Part shown: positions 36,246 through 50,083 of the stretch, in pieces | Numbering within the stretch: position 1 is the first letter of the stretch | Layout: the number at the start of each line of letters is the position of its first letter | DNA from: Ficedula albicollis | Taxonomy: Eukaryota > Chordata > Aves > Passeriformes > Muscicapidae | Direction: 5' to 3' | Assembly: GCF_000247815.1 (NCBI RefSeq) | Contig: NC_021678.1 | Span: 4,175,425 to 4,239,424, forward strand | DNA: 64,000 bases | Position numbers and translations under genes: made by a program | The notes under the pieces: generated by a model | Databases searched by the model: none | Seen by the model: only the letters and a program-made list of their open reading frames with translations | Told to the model about the DNA's origin: nothing

Positions 36246-38297
36246 AGCCCAGGCAACCAATCCTGAGACCAAAGCTCCTGAGCCAAAAATCCTGAGAGAT
36301 CAAAGTGCTTGAGCACTTTTTCCATGTCCTTCCTCACCAGGTTCTCTTCTCCCATGAGCAGCAGGGTCAGATCTTGGGTTTTAAGGTAAAAATCTCTTGC
36401 TATTTTTTTTTTCCCCAGGTAAAATGCAAGCTGGCATTCAAAATGGAAAGGGACACCACAAAATCTGTCTTTTTATTTAAAATCCTCTGCATGAATGCTT
36501 GCTCTGGCAGATTTTAGGCTTCTGTTTGAAGTAAGTAAAAAGTTTTCTGAAAAGCAGCTTTGTTAATCAATTCTCGTTAGGGAAAACACACGACACTATA
36601 AGGATTTCTTCTTTTACCAGGCTATTACCACCTAAATTAGCCCTTTAAATACATTTTATCCACATTAAATCTTCCATACAAAATCTATTAATCCCTCTCC
36701 CATAGCTGCTGTGGTTTTACCTACAGTGAAGCACAACACACCAAAAGCTAGTTCAGCTTTTAAGGAATATCCTCAAACAACACAGCTACACCCAAACTCT
36801 CATCACCATTATTTCAGTAACCTTCACTGGAGCCAGAAAAAAAATTCCAAATGCCCCAATTTCTCTTTTCTGTACCACAGAATGGCATTTCCAATGGATA
36901 TCTCTGTATCAATTTGCAGTTGTGAACATGAGACAGGAGAAATAAACCCAGTATTTGGGCTATAAAGAAAAAGCTTTCTCCATCCAGGGATAAACAGGAC
37001 AGGAAATGACAGAAGCAGTTTCTGTCACTCCAAGTAGGAATAAACTATCCCAAGGCTTCAATAAATATTTTCATTTCCACACAACTTAGAAATTGCACTA
37101 ATTTAGAAGCCAGAGAGTTTCTTGTGGCAATAACTTGTTGTATTTTACAATTCTGTCACAGCTAAAAATAGAGGCAAGCTTGTGTTTGAGAAGATGATTG
37201 AGCCTTGAGGGCCCCAAGCAAAACACAAAATGGATTTGAAGAATATTTGGGACTGATTGGAAATGTTCCACCTGTGCCTTTTAGGATGCAAAATGAAAAA
37301 CAATCACACAGGAAGGTAATGACAAAAAACAGAGCAATCATTTAGAGATTTATCAAAACTGACTTAATTGCACTGAGGGATCCTAACTTTGTCCAACACC
37401 AGCTCTGATTTCTTATTAAATAATATAAGGATGGGAAGGAACATGATTATTATGGATGTTTGGGTTCCCATGGTACCCAAATGTCCTGTTTTTCTGAGCT
37501 TCTACTTAAGGAGCTCCCATTTTCTCCTGATATGGTTGCTGCTGTAGAAAAAAAAAAAAAAAAAAGGTATATTTTCCACCTAAGTTCCTGAAAAATTCTT
37601 CCTAATTCCTCTTTTACCTACAGCTCCTGCTGGATCCAGCCTCAGCGCAGAAGTTAAATTCAACTTCTGGGTTGAAAAACCCTCTAATTAATATTTTCTT
37701 CTTTCCCTTGAGTCAGGCAAAACAAACATTACCAAAAAAGTGATGTTTTCTTCAAGAGACTGAACCCTCATCCAGGAGACCCCCCCATGTGTCATAAAAA
37801 ATTTACAGCTTCAAACCCTCAAATTAACACTATCCCCTATTTTTATGCCAGGTCAGCAATTATTTCACTCAAGGGTGAAACTGATTTTCCCCTTAATGGC
37901 CTTGAAATCTCCTCTAGGCATGACAATTTCGTACACCCTGGTGTCATTTGCTCAGCACGCTGGAATTCTATCTCAAAACAAACCATTTAAAAATGTGGCA
38001 ACACTGTTTTAACCCTGCAAATCTGTTACCAGCAAGTTTTCACAGTGGAATTTCTTAAAAACAGGCTTCATAATGTGCTATTTTTAAGGGACAAAGTGTT
38101 TTCAGTATTTAGCACGGAGAAGAAAACAATCCCAATGTTTTAAAGCCCCCAAATGTGACTTTGTAGCCACAGATGGGGAGTTTGCATTTCAACTGAAGAT
38201 ATTTGGATGGGTTTTTGTCCAAGACACAATTATTTTGTGCTCTTGCCTCACTGTCTGGACAGCTTGGGTAATAAAACAAACAATTTTAATGACTTAC

Positions 38298-38426
38298 CCT
38301 TACTTGACCAACAAAAGCATTGGCTTCCTCTTCCTGCACAGAGAGGTTTTTGGGGAGAAACATGTCAAAAACTGGCCCGTTGTCGTTGACATCTGTCACC
38401 ACTATATTGACAGTAGCAGTCGAAGT
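38298..38426 (-). CDS. PCDH15: PCDH15 exon: end of EC6, DVNDN linker, start of EC7
   Basis: A 129-nt exon in phase 0 at both ends (43 codons), with a cctag acceptor and a gtaagt donor. It begins with the last strand of EC6 ([10 protein letters not shown]), then the canonical linker [10 protein letters not shown], then EC7 strand A ([10 protein letters not shown]) and the XEX-type acidic stretch [13 protein letters not shown]. This linker keeps the full DxNDN calcium motif, unlike the linkers before EC6 and EC10. KNLS is a potential N-glycosylation site. It joins directly to ATDADAG in the exon at 27230. Confidence 0.95.
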
Positions 38427-40692
38427 CTAGGCAGAAAAAGAACATTTGGAAGAAATACTCTTTATTTTACAGCTTCCCAGGTGCCAACCCTACTGTTACT
38501 TATTAGATAGAATCATAGGTAAGCATATTATCAATTTTTTTAACATTTTTTTTGTGAAAAGGGAAGCATTTCAAGAGGTTATTTTGAATTTTTAGAAGAC
38601 AAAACAAACTCAAGACTGACTCACATATTAGACATGCATGATTAATATCAGATATCTTTTCCTTTTTATACAGTGTTTTAAGGATTTAAGGAGTTTTTGT
38701 TGTGAGTGGAGGGGAAAATCTGTTAATATCAAAATTTGCAGAATGTGAAAAGGAAATTAGTGATTTATCAAGCAAAATATGCCACGGTGATGATTAACTA
38801 AGCTGATGAAGTGGCTTAGTTAATCCTTAGTCATCCTGTACCATCCTCCTGCATCATCCTTCCCCACCTCACCCTGATGTTCTATTTTGCAACCCAATTT
38901 TAACATCCCAGGGGGTGGGAACAGTAGAATTAACTGTATTTAATAAAAAATACCAACAAAATATGTCTGTGCTACCTATAGAAATTTTCTCTCCCAATCA
39001 AAAAGGTGGAAAGGTGTTGGCTGGAGTCACATTCCTTTTGTCTGCTCCCCATATATTGACAGCTCCAGACCAAAACCCCACATTGCTGTATTTAATAAAT
39101 GATTGTGTTCAGTATATTGAAGCCCAAACAGAAGTCTGAATGGAGACTTGCATCTCCTAGTGCTCTACTGGTGTTGGAATCAGGCTCTTCCCAGCTCCAG
39201 ATCCAGCTGGTGTGGTTTCAGTGTCCCAAGAGCTCCCCACATCTGCATCAAATAACTCCTTTCTACTTAAAAAAAAATCAAAAATCCAGAGGATTTTCAC
39301 CCAAGCCAGCACAAGGCCCTCCCAGACTGGCTGCTTCTGTTTACTGGGCCCCAGTTATTTGCTATTTATTCCTGAAACTGCCATTGCCACATTCCACTTC
39401 TAAAAGGAAAATGCACTTTCCACCTTCTTGTCCATGCAAAAGCCACTCCAGAACGTTTGCTCTGCTGTGATGCACACTGAATGGAAATCAGCTTTTCCAA
39501 AGGTAACTCAACTCCATGAAATTCAGGGAGATGAACTGAGGCAACACAGTGTTTAATAACAATGGCCTAAGGCAGGAATTCCCATTTGGAGAAGATTTCT
39601 TTTCATTCCAGATAATTTTCAAGGGCTGTGGTTGATCATCTGCAGCATTTCTTCTATTTGAGAGGATTGTATAAGGAGAAAGACAGAGAGGAAGGAAAAG
39701 AAGTGTTTGGACTTTTTTTCCCAACTCTTGCCTAAGGATTTTCAGTATTTTTCACATTCCTGGCCATTCTTTACTCATCCTAAGCACCCTCCCTGTCAGC
39801 AAACACCCCCAGGCCAGTGCTCCATCTGTCATATTTAAATGGCAAGATTTTTGCAAAAAAACCAATATTTTGCAAGGAAAAAAAAAAACCACCTTATGGA
39901 GATGCCAAATAGTAGAATTAGTTTGGAAAATTTTATCAAATGCTCCTCACCCTAAACTTGCAAGTGTATTAAAATAAGATCCTGTCATATCAACATTTCA
40001 AGTAATCCCTGTTCTTATATGAGTCACAGTTTAGAAAATTATCAGATGTGAATGAATTTAGAATTCACTGTAATAAGACCAATATTTCAAATAATCTTCC
40101 TTTTCTTATTAATCACAATTTAGCAAATGACCAAAAGTGGGTGAAATCACAAGGAGCATTCAAAGCAGACTCTGGGTTGGCAGCAACCCCCTGGGTTCTC
40201 TTCCTAAAAATCAGTAACACTCAAACTGAGAAAGAAAATGAGAGTACTTCAAAATCTCCCTATTTCACCCAAATGCAGCAAACATTTGTTATCTCACTAT
40301 TGTCTCAGCAGTGCCCACCTTTAGCACTTGCTGGGACTCACCTGTGTGTCTTTGAGAGCAGCACTTCTCTCATTAACACCAGAAAGGGCTGTGATCAAAG
40401 ATTATTAACCAAATGTTTTTAGACCCCCATTAGATGGCTCCAAAGACTTGTTGAAGCTCCCAGCCTCAGACTGATATGCTGTTCTGAAAAAAGCACTTAT
40501 TTGACAACCAGAATGAATTACAGGGGCTTCTCCAGAACTGCAGCACGGAGCAGGACTGGAAACAACATCATCATCATCCTGGCAGGGAATCATGAAAAAG
40601 TCAAAAGACACTAAAATCCCACTGACTAAATAACCATTTCCCGTGTTCAGGGATAAACCAGAACCTCTTTTCAGCCTGACACTGGATCAGAA

Positions 40693-41108
<416 letters not shown>

Positions 41109-41115
41109 TTTTTAT

Positions 41116-41375
41116 GTGACCTTAAAGCTCATCCAGTGCCACCCCTGCCATGGGCAGGGACACCTTCCACTGTCCCAGGCTGCTCCAAGCCCCATCCAGC
41201 CTGGCCTTGGGCACTGCCAGGGATCCAGGGGCAGCCACAGCTGCTCTGGGCACCCTGTGCCAGGGCCTGCCCACCCTGCCAGGGAACAATTCCTTCCCAA
41301 TATCCCATCTCACCCTGCCCTCTGGCACTGGGAAGACATTGCCTGTGTCCATACCCTTGGGAAGAGTCTCTCTCC
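41116..41375 (-). mobile_element. CR1 LINE 3' fragment, antisense
   Basis: A complete version of the same tail as 40693-41108, in opposite orientation and directly adjacent (tail to tail). It retains the ggcagccacagctgctctgg segment missing from its partner. Confidence 0.87.
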
Positions 41376-42839
41376 ATCTTTCCTGGAAAATGAATTCACA
41401 AATTTCTCAAAGAATTATGAAAAGTTGCCGAGGTTTTTGGAGGATGCCAAAAGAGGCAAAGAAACAACAGCAAAAAAAAAAGGTCTTCATAAATATTTAA
41501 AAACCACTACAGTTCTTTAAAGAAGTAGTTCCCTAAAATAATGAGAGACCCCTACTACACAACCTGTTTTCCAGGGATATTCCTCATGCAAATCCAACAC
41601 AGGAAGGTTTGAAAACTGCTTTGCCTGGTTAAAGATGAGGCTTCTCTACAACAGAAGCATCAAGCAGTGTTTGGGAATCCTAAAGCTATCCCTGGAAATT
41701 CAACCAGTGAAAAAACCATCTCAGCCTCATATCAGGCATTTCCTATTCATTACTGGAGAAAGCCTGCTTACTTCTCTTTTGTAATGAACATCAATAAAAG
41801 ATTCACAGCAGCAATTTATATCTTTCTTAGGGGCCCTCAAATAGTTCTTAGATAGAAAATTCTTCCCTAAGCAATAATTGTAAAATTTACATTGCCTGCA
41901 CAAATCCTAAGAATGCCAGGCCCTGATAAATGTTATGGATGATAAATCTGAAGGAAATTCCACTTTGTTCTTATTTTATTTGCACTCTGTCATTTAAATT
42001 GAAGCTGGGAATTGATGAGAGCATTCTATGCCTTGGAGAGAAAACATTCTTGGCTCTGATGTTGAGCAAGTTTATTAATTTGGACAAACTCTTAGACAAA
42101 CCTGTCATATTGAGAGATAATTAGTTTGCAAATAATACAATTGGATGTAAAGCCTTTATTTGATCAAAAAAGAAATGGTAAATAATTCTACTGATCTCCG
42201 TATCAGGATTTATTGGTATTCATCTCAAGAAAACTACATTTGAGTGGTGATAAAATTAACTATTTTATGATTCTATTTTAAGACCTTCTTTCCTTCCATG
42301 AGAAGTTTAAAAGAAGTATCTCCCAACCCTCTCCATCCCTCCAAGCTATAAAAAGGAAATTGCAAGCTGGACTGCAAAGAAATTCTGGAGATAAGACCCT
42401 GAGGTGAAGGGAGGGGTAATTCTAGTAACAGGCAGTGTCTCTAATTACAGCTTGGAAAGAAAATGATTTGAGGAGAAGTTCTTTCAAGGAGGAAGATCTA
42501 GTGGATCTGTGTATATTGCTCCCTTTCATATAATTAGGAATATTCCCTCTTGCTTCCTTCTTGCTGGATAATGGAACTCATGTGGACTAGAGACAGGAGT
42601 AGCAGAAACAGTTACAGTTCCAAGGAGCAACAGAAAATTTACAGCAATTAATGAATTCTCTGTATGATAGTCAAGAAGTAAATCTTAGTTTAAATTACCT
42701 TGATTCAGGGCTATCTGTTTGCTCTAAGGAAGGGAATTAATTCAAGTGTCATGGGAGACATTAGCTCTGAATTATGAATGATCTTCTAAGACGGCCAAAA
42801 TCCCCAAGTCTAACTTCCAGGATTTAACACGAAGCACTG

Positions 42840-43040
42840 AAATCACAGAGTCGTGGAATAGCTTGGGTTAGAAAGGATCTTAAAACCATCCAGTGCCGCC
42901 CCTGCCATGGGCAGGGACACCTTCCACTGTCCCAGGCTGCTCCAAGCCCCATCCAGCCTGGCCTTGGGCACTGCCAGGGATCCAGGGGCAGCCACAGCTG
43001 CTCTGGGCACCCTGTGCCAGGGCTCCCCTACCCTCATAGG
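42840..43040 (-). mobile_element. CR1 LINE 3' fragment, antisense
   Basis: Begins with aatcacagagtcgtggaat, then aggatcttaaaaccatccag and the regular blocks to ctctgggcaccctgtgccag. Confidence 0.85.
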
Positions 43041-44641
43041 GAAGGAGATGAGGCTTCTTTAGATTCCCTCAGTTCTCTGTGGTTCCCACTAATTTTCAGC
43101 TGTTGCTTCTTCCCATGACTTCCAAGGAACAGCAGAGTTCTGCATCCAGTTTGATCCCTGCCTTCAGTGCCCAGAGCACTGGGTTCACTCTCAGATGCCT
43201 TCCCAAGGGTGATGGTACCTCTGTATCCTCAGGAAATGTGGCCCCAAACCAGTCCTGGGCTCTGCAGGGCTTGTTTTTTCTTGAAGTGCTCATTGCAGAA
43301 GGAATGGGCAAAGTCAGATTAAAAGGACAGATCTTGGATTCATGGCTTTCAGAGAAACCATCTCAGAGTCAGGTCACCTCTGATCTTCCCTATCCAGTGA
43401 ATCTTGGGATATACCCTGAACAGCTGGATGGATGACAGCTTCTCCTGGACTTCCAATGGAGCTTGGTGGCCTGATGCTTGAGTCTTCTAACACAAAAAAA
43501 AAGAATCTGAACCCTGCTGGTAGTTTATGAGCACTCCAAAGTGACCATGGCCACAACACACCCTGGTGCTTCTTCAGACATGTTAAAAAGGAAGGTTGGA
43601 GCTGGAGGTTGGGAACATCCCCTGGATGACTGACAACTTTTAAGAACCTAATTCCCAAATGGATTTATAAACGAGGCACTGAGCTGCTCTGCTTTGCCAG
43701 GCAGAAAATCCCATTTCTAAAGTGCTGGATGAATATTTTTAGGATGAGACATTAGCATTTGGAGGTTGGAATTCCCCTTACTTCACACAAGATACACGAA
43801 GACAACAAAATGGAGCTCCTGTTTCATCTCCCTAAATCAACTGACACACATAAGCCCAAAAATCAAGAGCATAGAAAGCTTTTTCTTTTTTTTGACAAAA
43901 GCCATGTATTCATTTCAAATTTCTCCCTCTGAAAGGTGAAGACAGGAATTTTTGCCTTGGAATTGCATCCAAACACACCCCAATTTGTGAACACAATTTG
44001 AGCTTGGAATGTGTTTTTGCCTTCACATGCCACTTTGTCCATCTACAACTAAAAGCTCATTACTTGGGAAATAAAAGCATTTTGCTGCCTGCTAAATTAA
44101 TGCATCCTTAATTGTTTGTTGTGTCAGATTGTTAATGGTGACAGGTCGTGTTTTCCTGGGAAAACCCACAAGCGTCTTAATGCTCCAGGTCATAACCCAG
44201 AACAGTAATAATTTGGGAAGCACAGCTGAGCATTTTAAACCATCAGGAGCATCCCAGGGCAGAGAAATGGAAAGGTGGAAGCCAGGCCACCCCTCTCCAT
44301 GGAAAGCCATGGTGCTGGGTGAGGGCATAAGTGACTCTGGATTGATTTTGATGGAATTAAGCAGTCCCCCAAAGTCAAATGGTGCCACCATGACTGTTCA
44401 CCACACCACATCAATCAGTTGAATCAGCCTTGGGGCTTAGAAAGGAGAAACCTCAATTACTCCATGCCACAGCAGTCTTGTCAGACCTCTCTTAGGCCTT
44501 TTGGTAATGACCCAGAAAAAGGAGCGAGAAAAAAAATAAATCCAAAAACCTTAAAACTCCCCAAAAATTCTGTGTGTCAGACCACAGACTTTCCAAATGC
44601 AAAAATAAGGTCAACAGACTTCATTATTGATGATGATGATG

Positions 44642-44812
44642 ATGATGGTGGGGGTTGGATATAGATTTCTCTAAAGAGTATCAGGGATCAAAAGGATGAT
44701 GGTGGGGGGTGGATATAGATTTCCCTAAAGAGTATCAGGGATCAAAAGGAGAGCCAGTGGGGGTTGGATATAGATTTCTCTAAAGAGTATCAGGGATCAA
44801 AAGGAGAGCCAA
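44642..44812. repeat. Approximately 55-bp tandem array, three copies, with (GAT)n
   Basis: The ggatatagattt...tatcagggatcaaaagga unit starts at 44657, 44711 and 44766. The array is preceded by a short GAT repeat at about 44625-44648. Confidence 0.9.
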
Positions 44813-44959
44813 TACCACATTGCATCCTTGCACTACTCCAATGGATTTTAGGGAAAGCACAGAGCCCTGGCCTGCCCTGGTGGCAGCTGTGGAGGAAGGA
44901 GGTCCAAGATGAAGAATCCAGGAACTGGTGGGTTTGGAAAGGAAATAGCAAGATGTCTT

Positions 44960-45213
44960 CAACTGTAAGAGAGGGAATGACCTCGAGTTGTGCCAGGAGA
45001 TGTTTAGCTTGGGTATTAAGGGAAATTCCTTCACCAAAAGCATTGTGAAATACCGGAAAAACTTCTCAGAAAGTGGGGGAGTCCTCATCCCTGGAAGTGT
45101 GCAAGACAGGTGTGGATGTGGCACTTGAGGACATGGTAGTGGTGGAGCTGGTTGATGGTTGGATTTGATGATCTCAGAGGTCTTTTTCAACTTTAAGGAT
45201 TCTGTGACATTCA
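44960..45213 (+). mobile_element. CR1 LINE 3' fragment, diverged
   Basis: Plus-sense, older: gacctcgagttgtgccagga, cccctggaagtgtgcaag-like segment, tggatttgatgatctcagag, then a tail with aggattctgtgac. Confidence 0.7.
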
Positions 45214-46123
45214 TAACTATTGGGAAAGGCATCCAGAGGAAATGCTGCTCCCCAAAAGTGTGAGGCAGGGGCTGCTGAGCCCCGAGCAGAAGCACAAGCT
45301 CACGTGGGAGGTGTCCTGCTCTCCTCCCAGTTCCCAGAGATACCAGAATGGAAAGAAAAAACTGTTTTACTGTGTCTCCCCGGGCCAAGGAAGATCCTGT
45401 CAGGGCTGGAGATGCCTGAGCCTTGCTTAGCTCCATGGAGAAAAACATCCCTGGTTTTATGAGAACAAGAGAGTCATCATGTTGAGACAGAAAGCTTTCA
45501 AAGCAGTCTGGGATAAATTTCTTCTTGAAAACATCAACAATTTCCAAGCATAACAACCTTTCCCAAATGAGGTATTCCAGGATTTTACACACTATTATTT
45601 AAGAATTCATGAGCAGAAGATTAGCCCCTTTGCTTTGATGTCATAATGGCTAAAAATCTTGGTTCACACAGAGTTGGGCAGGGAAATATTGTGGATATTG
45701 AAATCCTGGAGGGCTGGCCTAAATTTCTGAACCAATATCACTGGGTGAAGTTACAAACACTGAATTTACTCTGGTGAGTATGAAAGACCAATAGAAATGT
45801 TCCCTTTTCTTCCACTCTGTGAGGGCTTTTTGGGCATCTTTATGCTTGAAAGGTATGGATTAAATAACCACATTTAAATTATCAGTGCCTGAGGAACATC
45901 AGCTCCTGAGATCCTGTGCAACTGGAATTTATCTGGGGATCCTTTGACTGTTGTTCACAAAACCAAGCCACAAAAATATACCAAAAATGCCAATTATCCA
46001 TGTTGAAACAGAGGAGGAAAGTTCTCCCGGATGGGGTTTGTGTGGCAAGGTTCTGGCAGTGAGAGGTTATAGGGGCAGATTCTCTGAGGAGCTGCTGGAA
46101 GCTCCAACGGTGCCAGCTCTGGG

Positions 46124-46270
46124 GGATCCAGAATGTGCCTGCTACTGACCAAGGCAGAAATGGCAGTCATGCCTCTGGGATAACTGATTTGAGAAGGGAT
46201 CCAGAATGTAACTGCTACTGACCAAGGCAGAAATGGCAGTCATGCCTCTGGGATAACTGATTTGAGAAGG
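46124..46270. repeat. 74-bp tandem duplication
   Basis: Copies start with ggatccagaatgt at 46124 and 46198 and end with aactgatttgagaag. It adjoins the left side of the LTR-like sequence. Confidence 0.9.
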
Positions 46271-47150
46271 AAAATTGCAATTGTGCAGTTGTAACTGTGG
46301 CCAGAGAAGGGTGGAGTGAGCCCATGGGAGGGGAGCAGCTCTGCAGACACCCGGGGCAGGGCAGGAAGAGGGGCAGGAGCTGCTCCAGGCGCCAGAGCTG
46401 AGATGCCATGGGGAAGCCCATGGGCAGGCAGCTCTGCCCCTGCAGCCCATGGGGGCCGCAGAGATTCACCTGCAGCTCCTGCAGAAGCCCACACCGGAGC
46501 ACAGGGATGCTGAGGGAGGTGGGAAGCCCATGCTGGAGCAGGGACTCGTGGATCCATGGAGAGAGAAGCCCACACTGGAGCAGGTTTGGTGATAGCACTT
46601 GAGACCTATAGGGGACCCCCAGTGGAGCAGCCTTTTCCTGAAGGACTGACCCCATGGATGTGGATCCACATTCGGAGTGGCTCATGAAGAGCTGCAGCCC
46701 AGGGGACGGACTCACACTGGAGCAGCTCGTGGAGAACTGTCTCCTGTGGGAAGGACTCCATGATGCAGCAGGGGAAGGACTCCAGCTCCTCTCCCTGAGG
46801 AAGAGCAGCAGCACAAACAACACAAACCCCCATTCCTGTCTAGCAGCAGCACAAACAGCACAAACAACACAAACCCCCATTCCTGTCTCCCTGTGCCACT
46901 GGAGGGGAGGAGGGAGAGCCCAGGAAGGAGGGAGGGGTGGTGGAGGATGTTCTTAAGATTCGTTTTACTTCCCATTACCCCGCTCTGATTTTGTAATAAA
47001 ATCAATGGATTTCCCCAAGTTGTTTTGCCCATGACAATAATTGGTGAGGGATCTCTCCCTGTCCTTATCTCAACTCCTGAGTCTTTCCTTATATTTTTCT
47101 TCCCTGTCCAGCTGAAGAGGGCAGGGGCTAGAGCAAGGTCAAGCTATCAC
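46270..47150 (+). mobile_element. ERVL-like LTR remnant (probable solo LTR)
   Basis: The order of segments resembles avian ERVL-type LTRs as I remember them: repeated 'tggagcag...gaaggact' phrases (46500-46780), a G-rich block with gggaggggtggtgga (about 46930), an AATAAA polyadenylation signal at about 46996-47001, then tccccaagttgttttgccc, aattggtgagggatctctcc and ccctgtccttatctcaactc. No gag, pol or env coding sequence flanks it. Exact ends and target-site duplication could not be fixed. Class assignment is from memory only. Confidence 0.5.
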
Positions 47151-48214
47151 ATCTCATTGAAAAAAACCAACCCAACAATAACAACAAAAAAAAACCCCAA
47201 CAATAAAGTCTTTTTTCCTTTGAATGCCTTTCAAGTTTAAAAAAAAAACCCCAATCAAATACAGGAAATAAAATCCAAAAGCTTACTCTAAATAGGTTTG
47301 ACTCTAATAGCTGGTTTCATGTTGGATGGAAAGGGATCAGGTTGGATAAGTTACCAGCTAAAATATGTTAATGGGATTTAAATAACATTGTGCCTTCCTG
47401 GGGAATTAATTTTTGGATTTTAGGCAAACTGCAACAAGGCATCTGGTGACATCACCAGTTTTCTGTAGCACTAATGGAACTGTTCACAAAAAGCAGAGCT
47501 GGATGACAAGCAGCAGGTGAATGAGCTTGGGGAGCAGTGGTTTCGTAATTGTGGAAATCTTGTGCTTTCCTAAAAAGACACTGTTGCTTCCTGATAAAAA
47601 CTACTTAAAAAGCAAAATTCCTCCATGAAATGGCACTGACTGCTTGGACCAAGGATCCGTGTCCTCAGAAGGGCTTGGCACGCTACCAGCCAGGAACCTT
47701 GAGTGAGTCCTGACCCTTCTCCAGGAGCAGCCTGTCAAACAGCAGTACATCCAGAAGAGCTGCAAATCAAGGAAATTGTGCAAAGACACAAGGAAGCCTG
47801 GCAAATCAGTCACACCCACTGTTTCCTGGCATGGAAAAGGCCTGGAGATTTAATGTCTCAGTTGAGCTGCCTTGTTTCATCCATTTGTTTGTAAAATGAA
47901 AGCCAAGGAGCTTATCCAGCCTTTTTTGTAATCCTGGCAAGCCCATTCTTAACCCTTTCCAGCTGCTGGCATCAGAAGCTTTGGTCAACTGAGTCCTATT
48001 GCTGGACAATCTTAAGAAGCAAGCTGCCCCACCACTGACAGAAAATATGTACTGAAGAAAGCAGCTGCAGGCAAGTAAGGAACAGTGACAAGAACCCCAA
48101 ACCAGGCAGAGGGAACACGCTCAAGCTACACAGTGTGCCCACATTTCGCCCTGAGAACAATGCACACACACCTGCAGATGCAAAATTTCAGGGAAAAAAA
48201 ATCTGGTATGAAAT

Positions 48215-48385
48215 CATAGAGTCATTGGATCAATAAGGCTGGAAAAGATCTCCAAGATGGTCAAATCTGCTCTGTGACTGATCCTCATACCAGAGCTCTG
48301 TGTGCCAGGTCCAGCCCTTCCTCGGGCACCTCCAGGGATGGGGACTCCAAACCTCCCTGGGCAGCCCCTGCCAGTGGGATTGAGG
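48215..48385 (-). mobile_element. CR1 LINE 3' fragment, antisense
   Basis: Begins aatcatagagtcattggatc, then aggctggaaaagatctccaa, and ends in gggactccaaacctccctgg and gcagcccctgcca. Confidence 0.78.
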
Positions 48386-49539
48386 GAGGAGAGGAGATGA
48401 TGAGATAGCAGGGGATGGATTTCTAATAGTGGATTTTGTTGTTACAGTGAGAAACAAGAACCTCAAGAGGTGTTCAACAGCACAGTCCAGGGCCAACTCT
48501 AAAGGAGCCCTCCAAGGTTTATTCTGGGTAGTTTTTCCAGAGCTGAGCTTCAAACACTGTATCTCAGCTGACATACAACTATTATCTGCTAAGCACTGTG
48601 CCATGATTAACAGGATTTCTTTTCAAAACCCCAACTATCACCTTCAGAATGTTAGAATTAATCTGCTGGCCACTTAATCCCAGGGCAAAGCGAATGAATC
48701 TCTCTCTAGATGAAAGGAAGAGGAAGGAGCTTTTCAGTCCCCCTTTTTTTTTTTTTTTTTTACACCCCAGAGAGTATTTCAGGAGCATAACACAGCCTGA
48801 AACAACTTGCAAGTCTTTAATTTACATCTTCAGATTTCCCAGCTGGAAGATTGAGATCAAAACCACTGAACTCGCAGCTATGAGAGCAGTTCATGAAGAA
48901 CAAACCCACAAGTTTTAAAATGAATTACCACAAAAACTGTAACTAGATTTTTCATGGAAAAGGTGGAGACTCTATTGTAATTCTTCCATGTTGCTACTAA
49001 ATTGTATAAAGGCTTCCTTGATATTTTTGGGTGTAAATCCTGAGCAGGAAGGCGAAGTTTGTTAGGAGAAGAAGTTAAAAAGAGCACGAGATAGAAGAAA
49101 TAAACAAGATTTTCTTCTGCCACAATGAGCACAGGCCCAAATTCCAGAATTTTCACTCTGTAGTAATGTAGCAATGTAGACATGTATCTGTTTCAATCTC
49201 AAATCCTTCTAGAATAGCACAGATAATGCATTCTTGTTATTTATTAATTATTAGAGATACTATTTTAGATCTGCCCTTATACACAAGGTCAGATGTACAG
49301 AGATTTCTCCCCCACCTGTGCTATTATCCCATGGAAGAGCTGCTGCATTCCCAGGCACCTTGCAGAATCCAGCTGCAAACTTCCAGGAAAAATTATTCCA
49401 TTGCCTCTGCTTGATCAATAAACATATATCCTTAAATAACCCACCATTTTAGGAAATGGATTTTTAATAGGAAAATTGATTTTTAAAAAACATTTTATAG
49501 GAAATTTTAAAAAAAATCGCCATTTTGTTATACTATTAT

Positions 49540-49630
49540 ATCCTTTGTGTATATATATGTGTGTGTGGGTATATATATAGTTATGTTATTATCATAAATA
49601 TATAATATGTTATAAATATAACATGTTATT
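49540..49630. repeat. TA/TG microsatellite and TA-rich stretch
   Basis: Interrupted (TA)n and (TG)n around 49549-49580, followed by ataaatataatatgtt-type sequence. Confidence 0.75.
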
Positions 49631-50083
49631 ATAAGTGTGAGCAGCAGTTGGTGGGGTTGGTTGTGGGGTCATGGATTGGTGCAAACACAGAAGACTTGGA
49701 GACAGCTCCTGATAAAAAAATTGCTTTTTTTTGAAAGCCAAGTGGGATTTTTTCAAGACTTTTCTGGGGAGCTGGACAGTCAGTTGTGGAAAAGAGCTGG
49801 ATAAAGTACAAATCACTAACTCAGCTTCCACGTATGGGAGAAGGAAAGAAGAGGAGCAGGTATTGAATAGAGAAGAAATAGAAGAACATCTGTGAATGCA
49901 CAGAAAAGAGTAACACAAAGCAGCAGCAAAATCCCTTTGTCCATGATAAAAGGCAGTGACACACAGGCTTCACCCACACCACCCAAAGGAAAAGGGCTCC
50001 ATATTCAGCCAGGTTTGGCCAAGATCCATGAACCAGCCCCAGTGAGGCCAGGAGGAGGTGCCAGGGCTGTGCAGGACACTCAC

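Larger units (their letters stand above)
27231..38297 (-). other. PCDH15 intron, 11.1 kb
   Basis: Contains CR1 fragments at 27515-27765 (+), 29056-29480 and 29610-29835 (-), 31110-31545 (+), 32685-32815 (-), 34490-34665 (-, weak) and 36095-36245 (+). Tandem duplications of 371 bp (31565-32302) and 206 bp (34035-34446) also lie here. The segment 27900-28900 is single-copy AT-rich sequence, and 36250-38290 shows nothing recognisable apart from an A tract near 37548-37565. Confidence 0.75.

Noticed and set aside
44780..45592. Minus-strand open frame of 270 residues
   Set aside because: It crosses a diverged CR1 and unique sequence, shows no domain or recognisable family, and has no splice or promoter context. 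Chance opening is the simplest reading.
46215..46880. Minus-strand open frame of 221 residues, rich in Cys, Ser and Leu
   Set aside because: It is antisense to the LTR-like sequence and contains internal repeats of that element. It is not a viral or host protein that I recognise.
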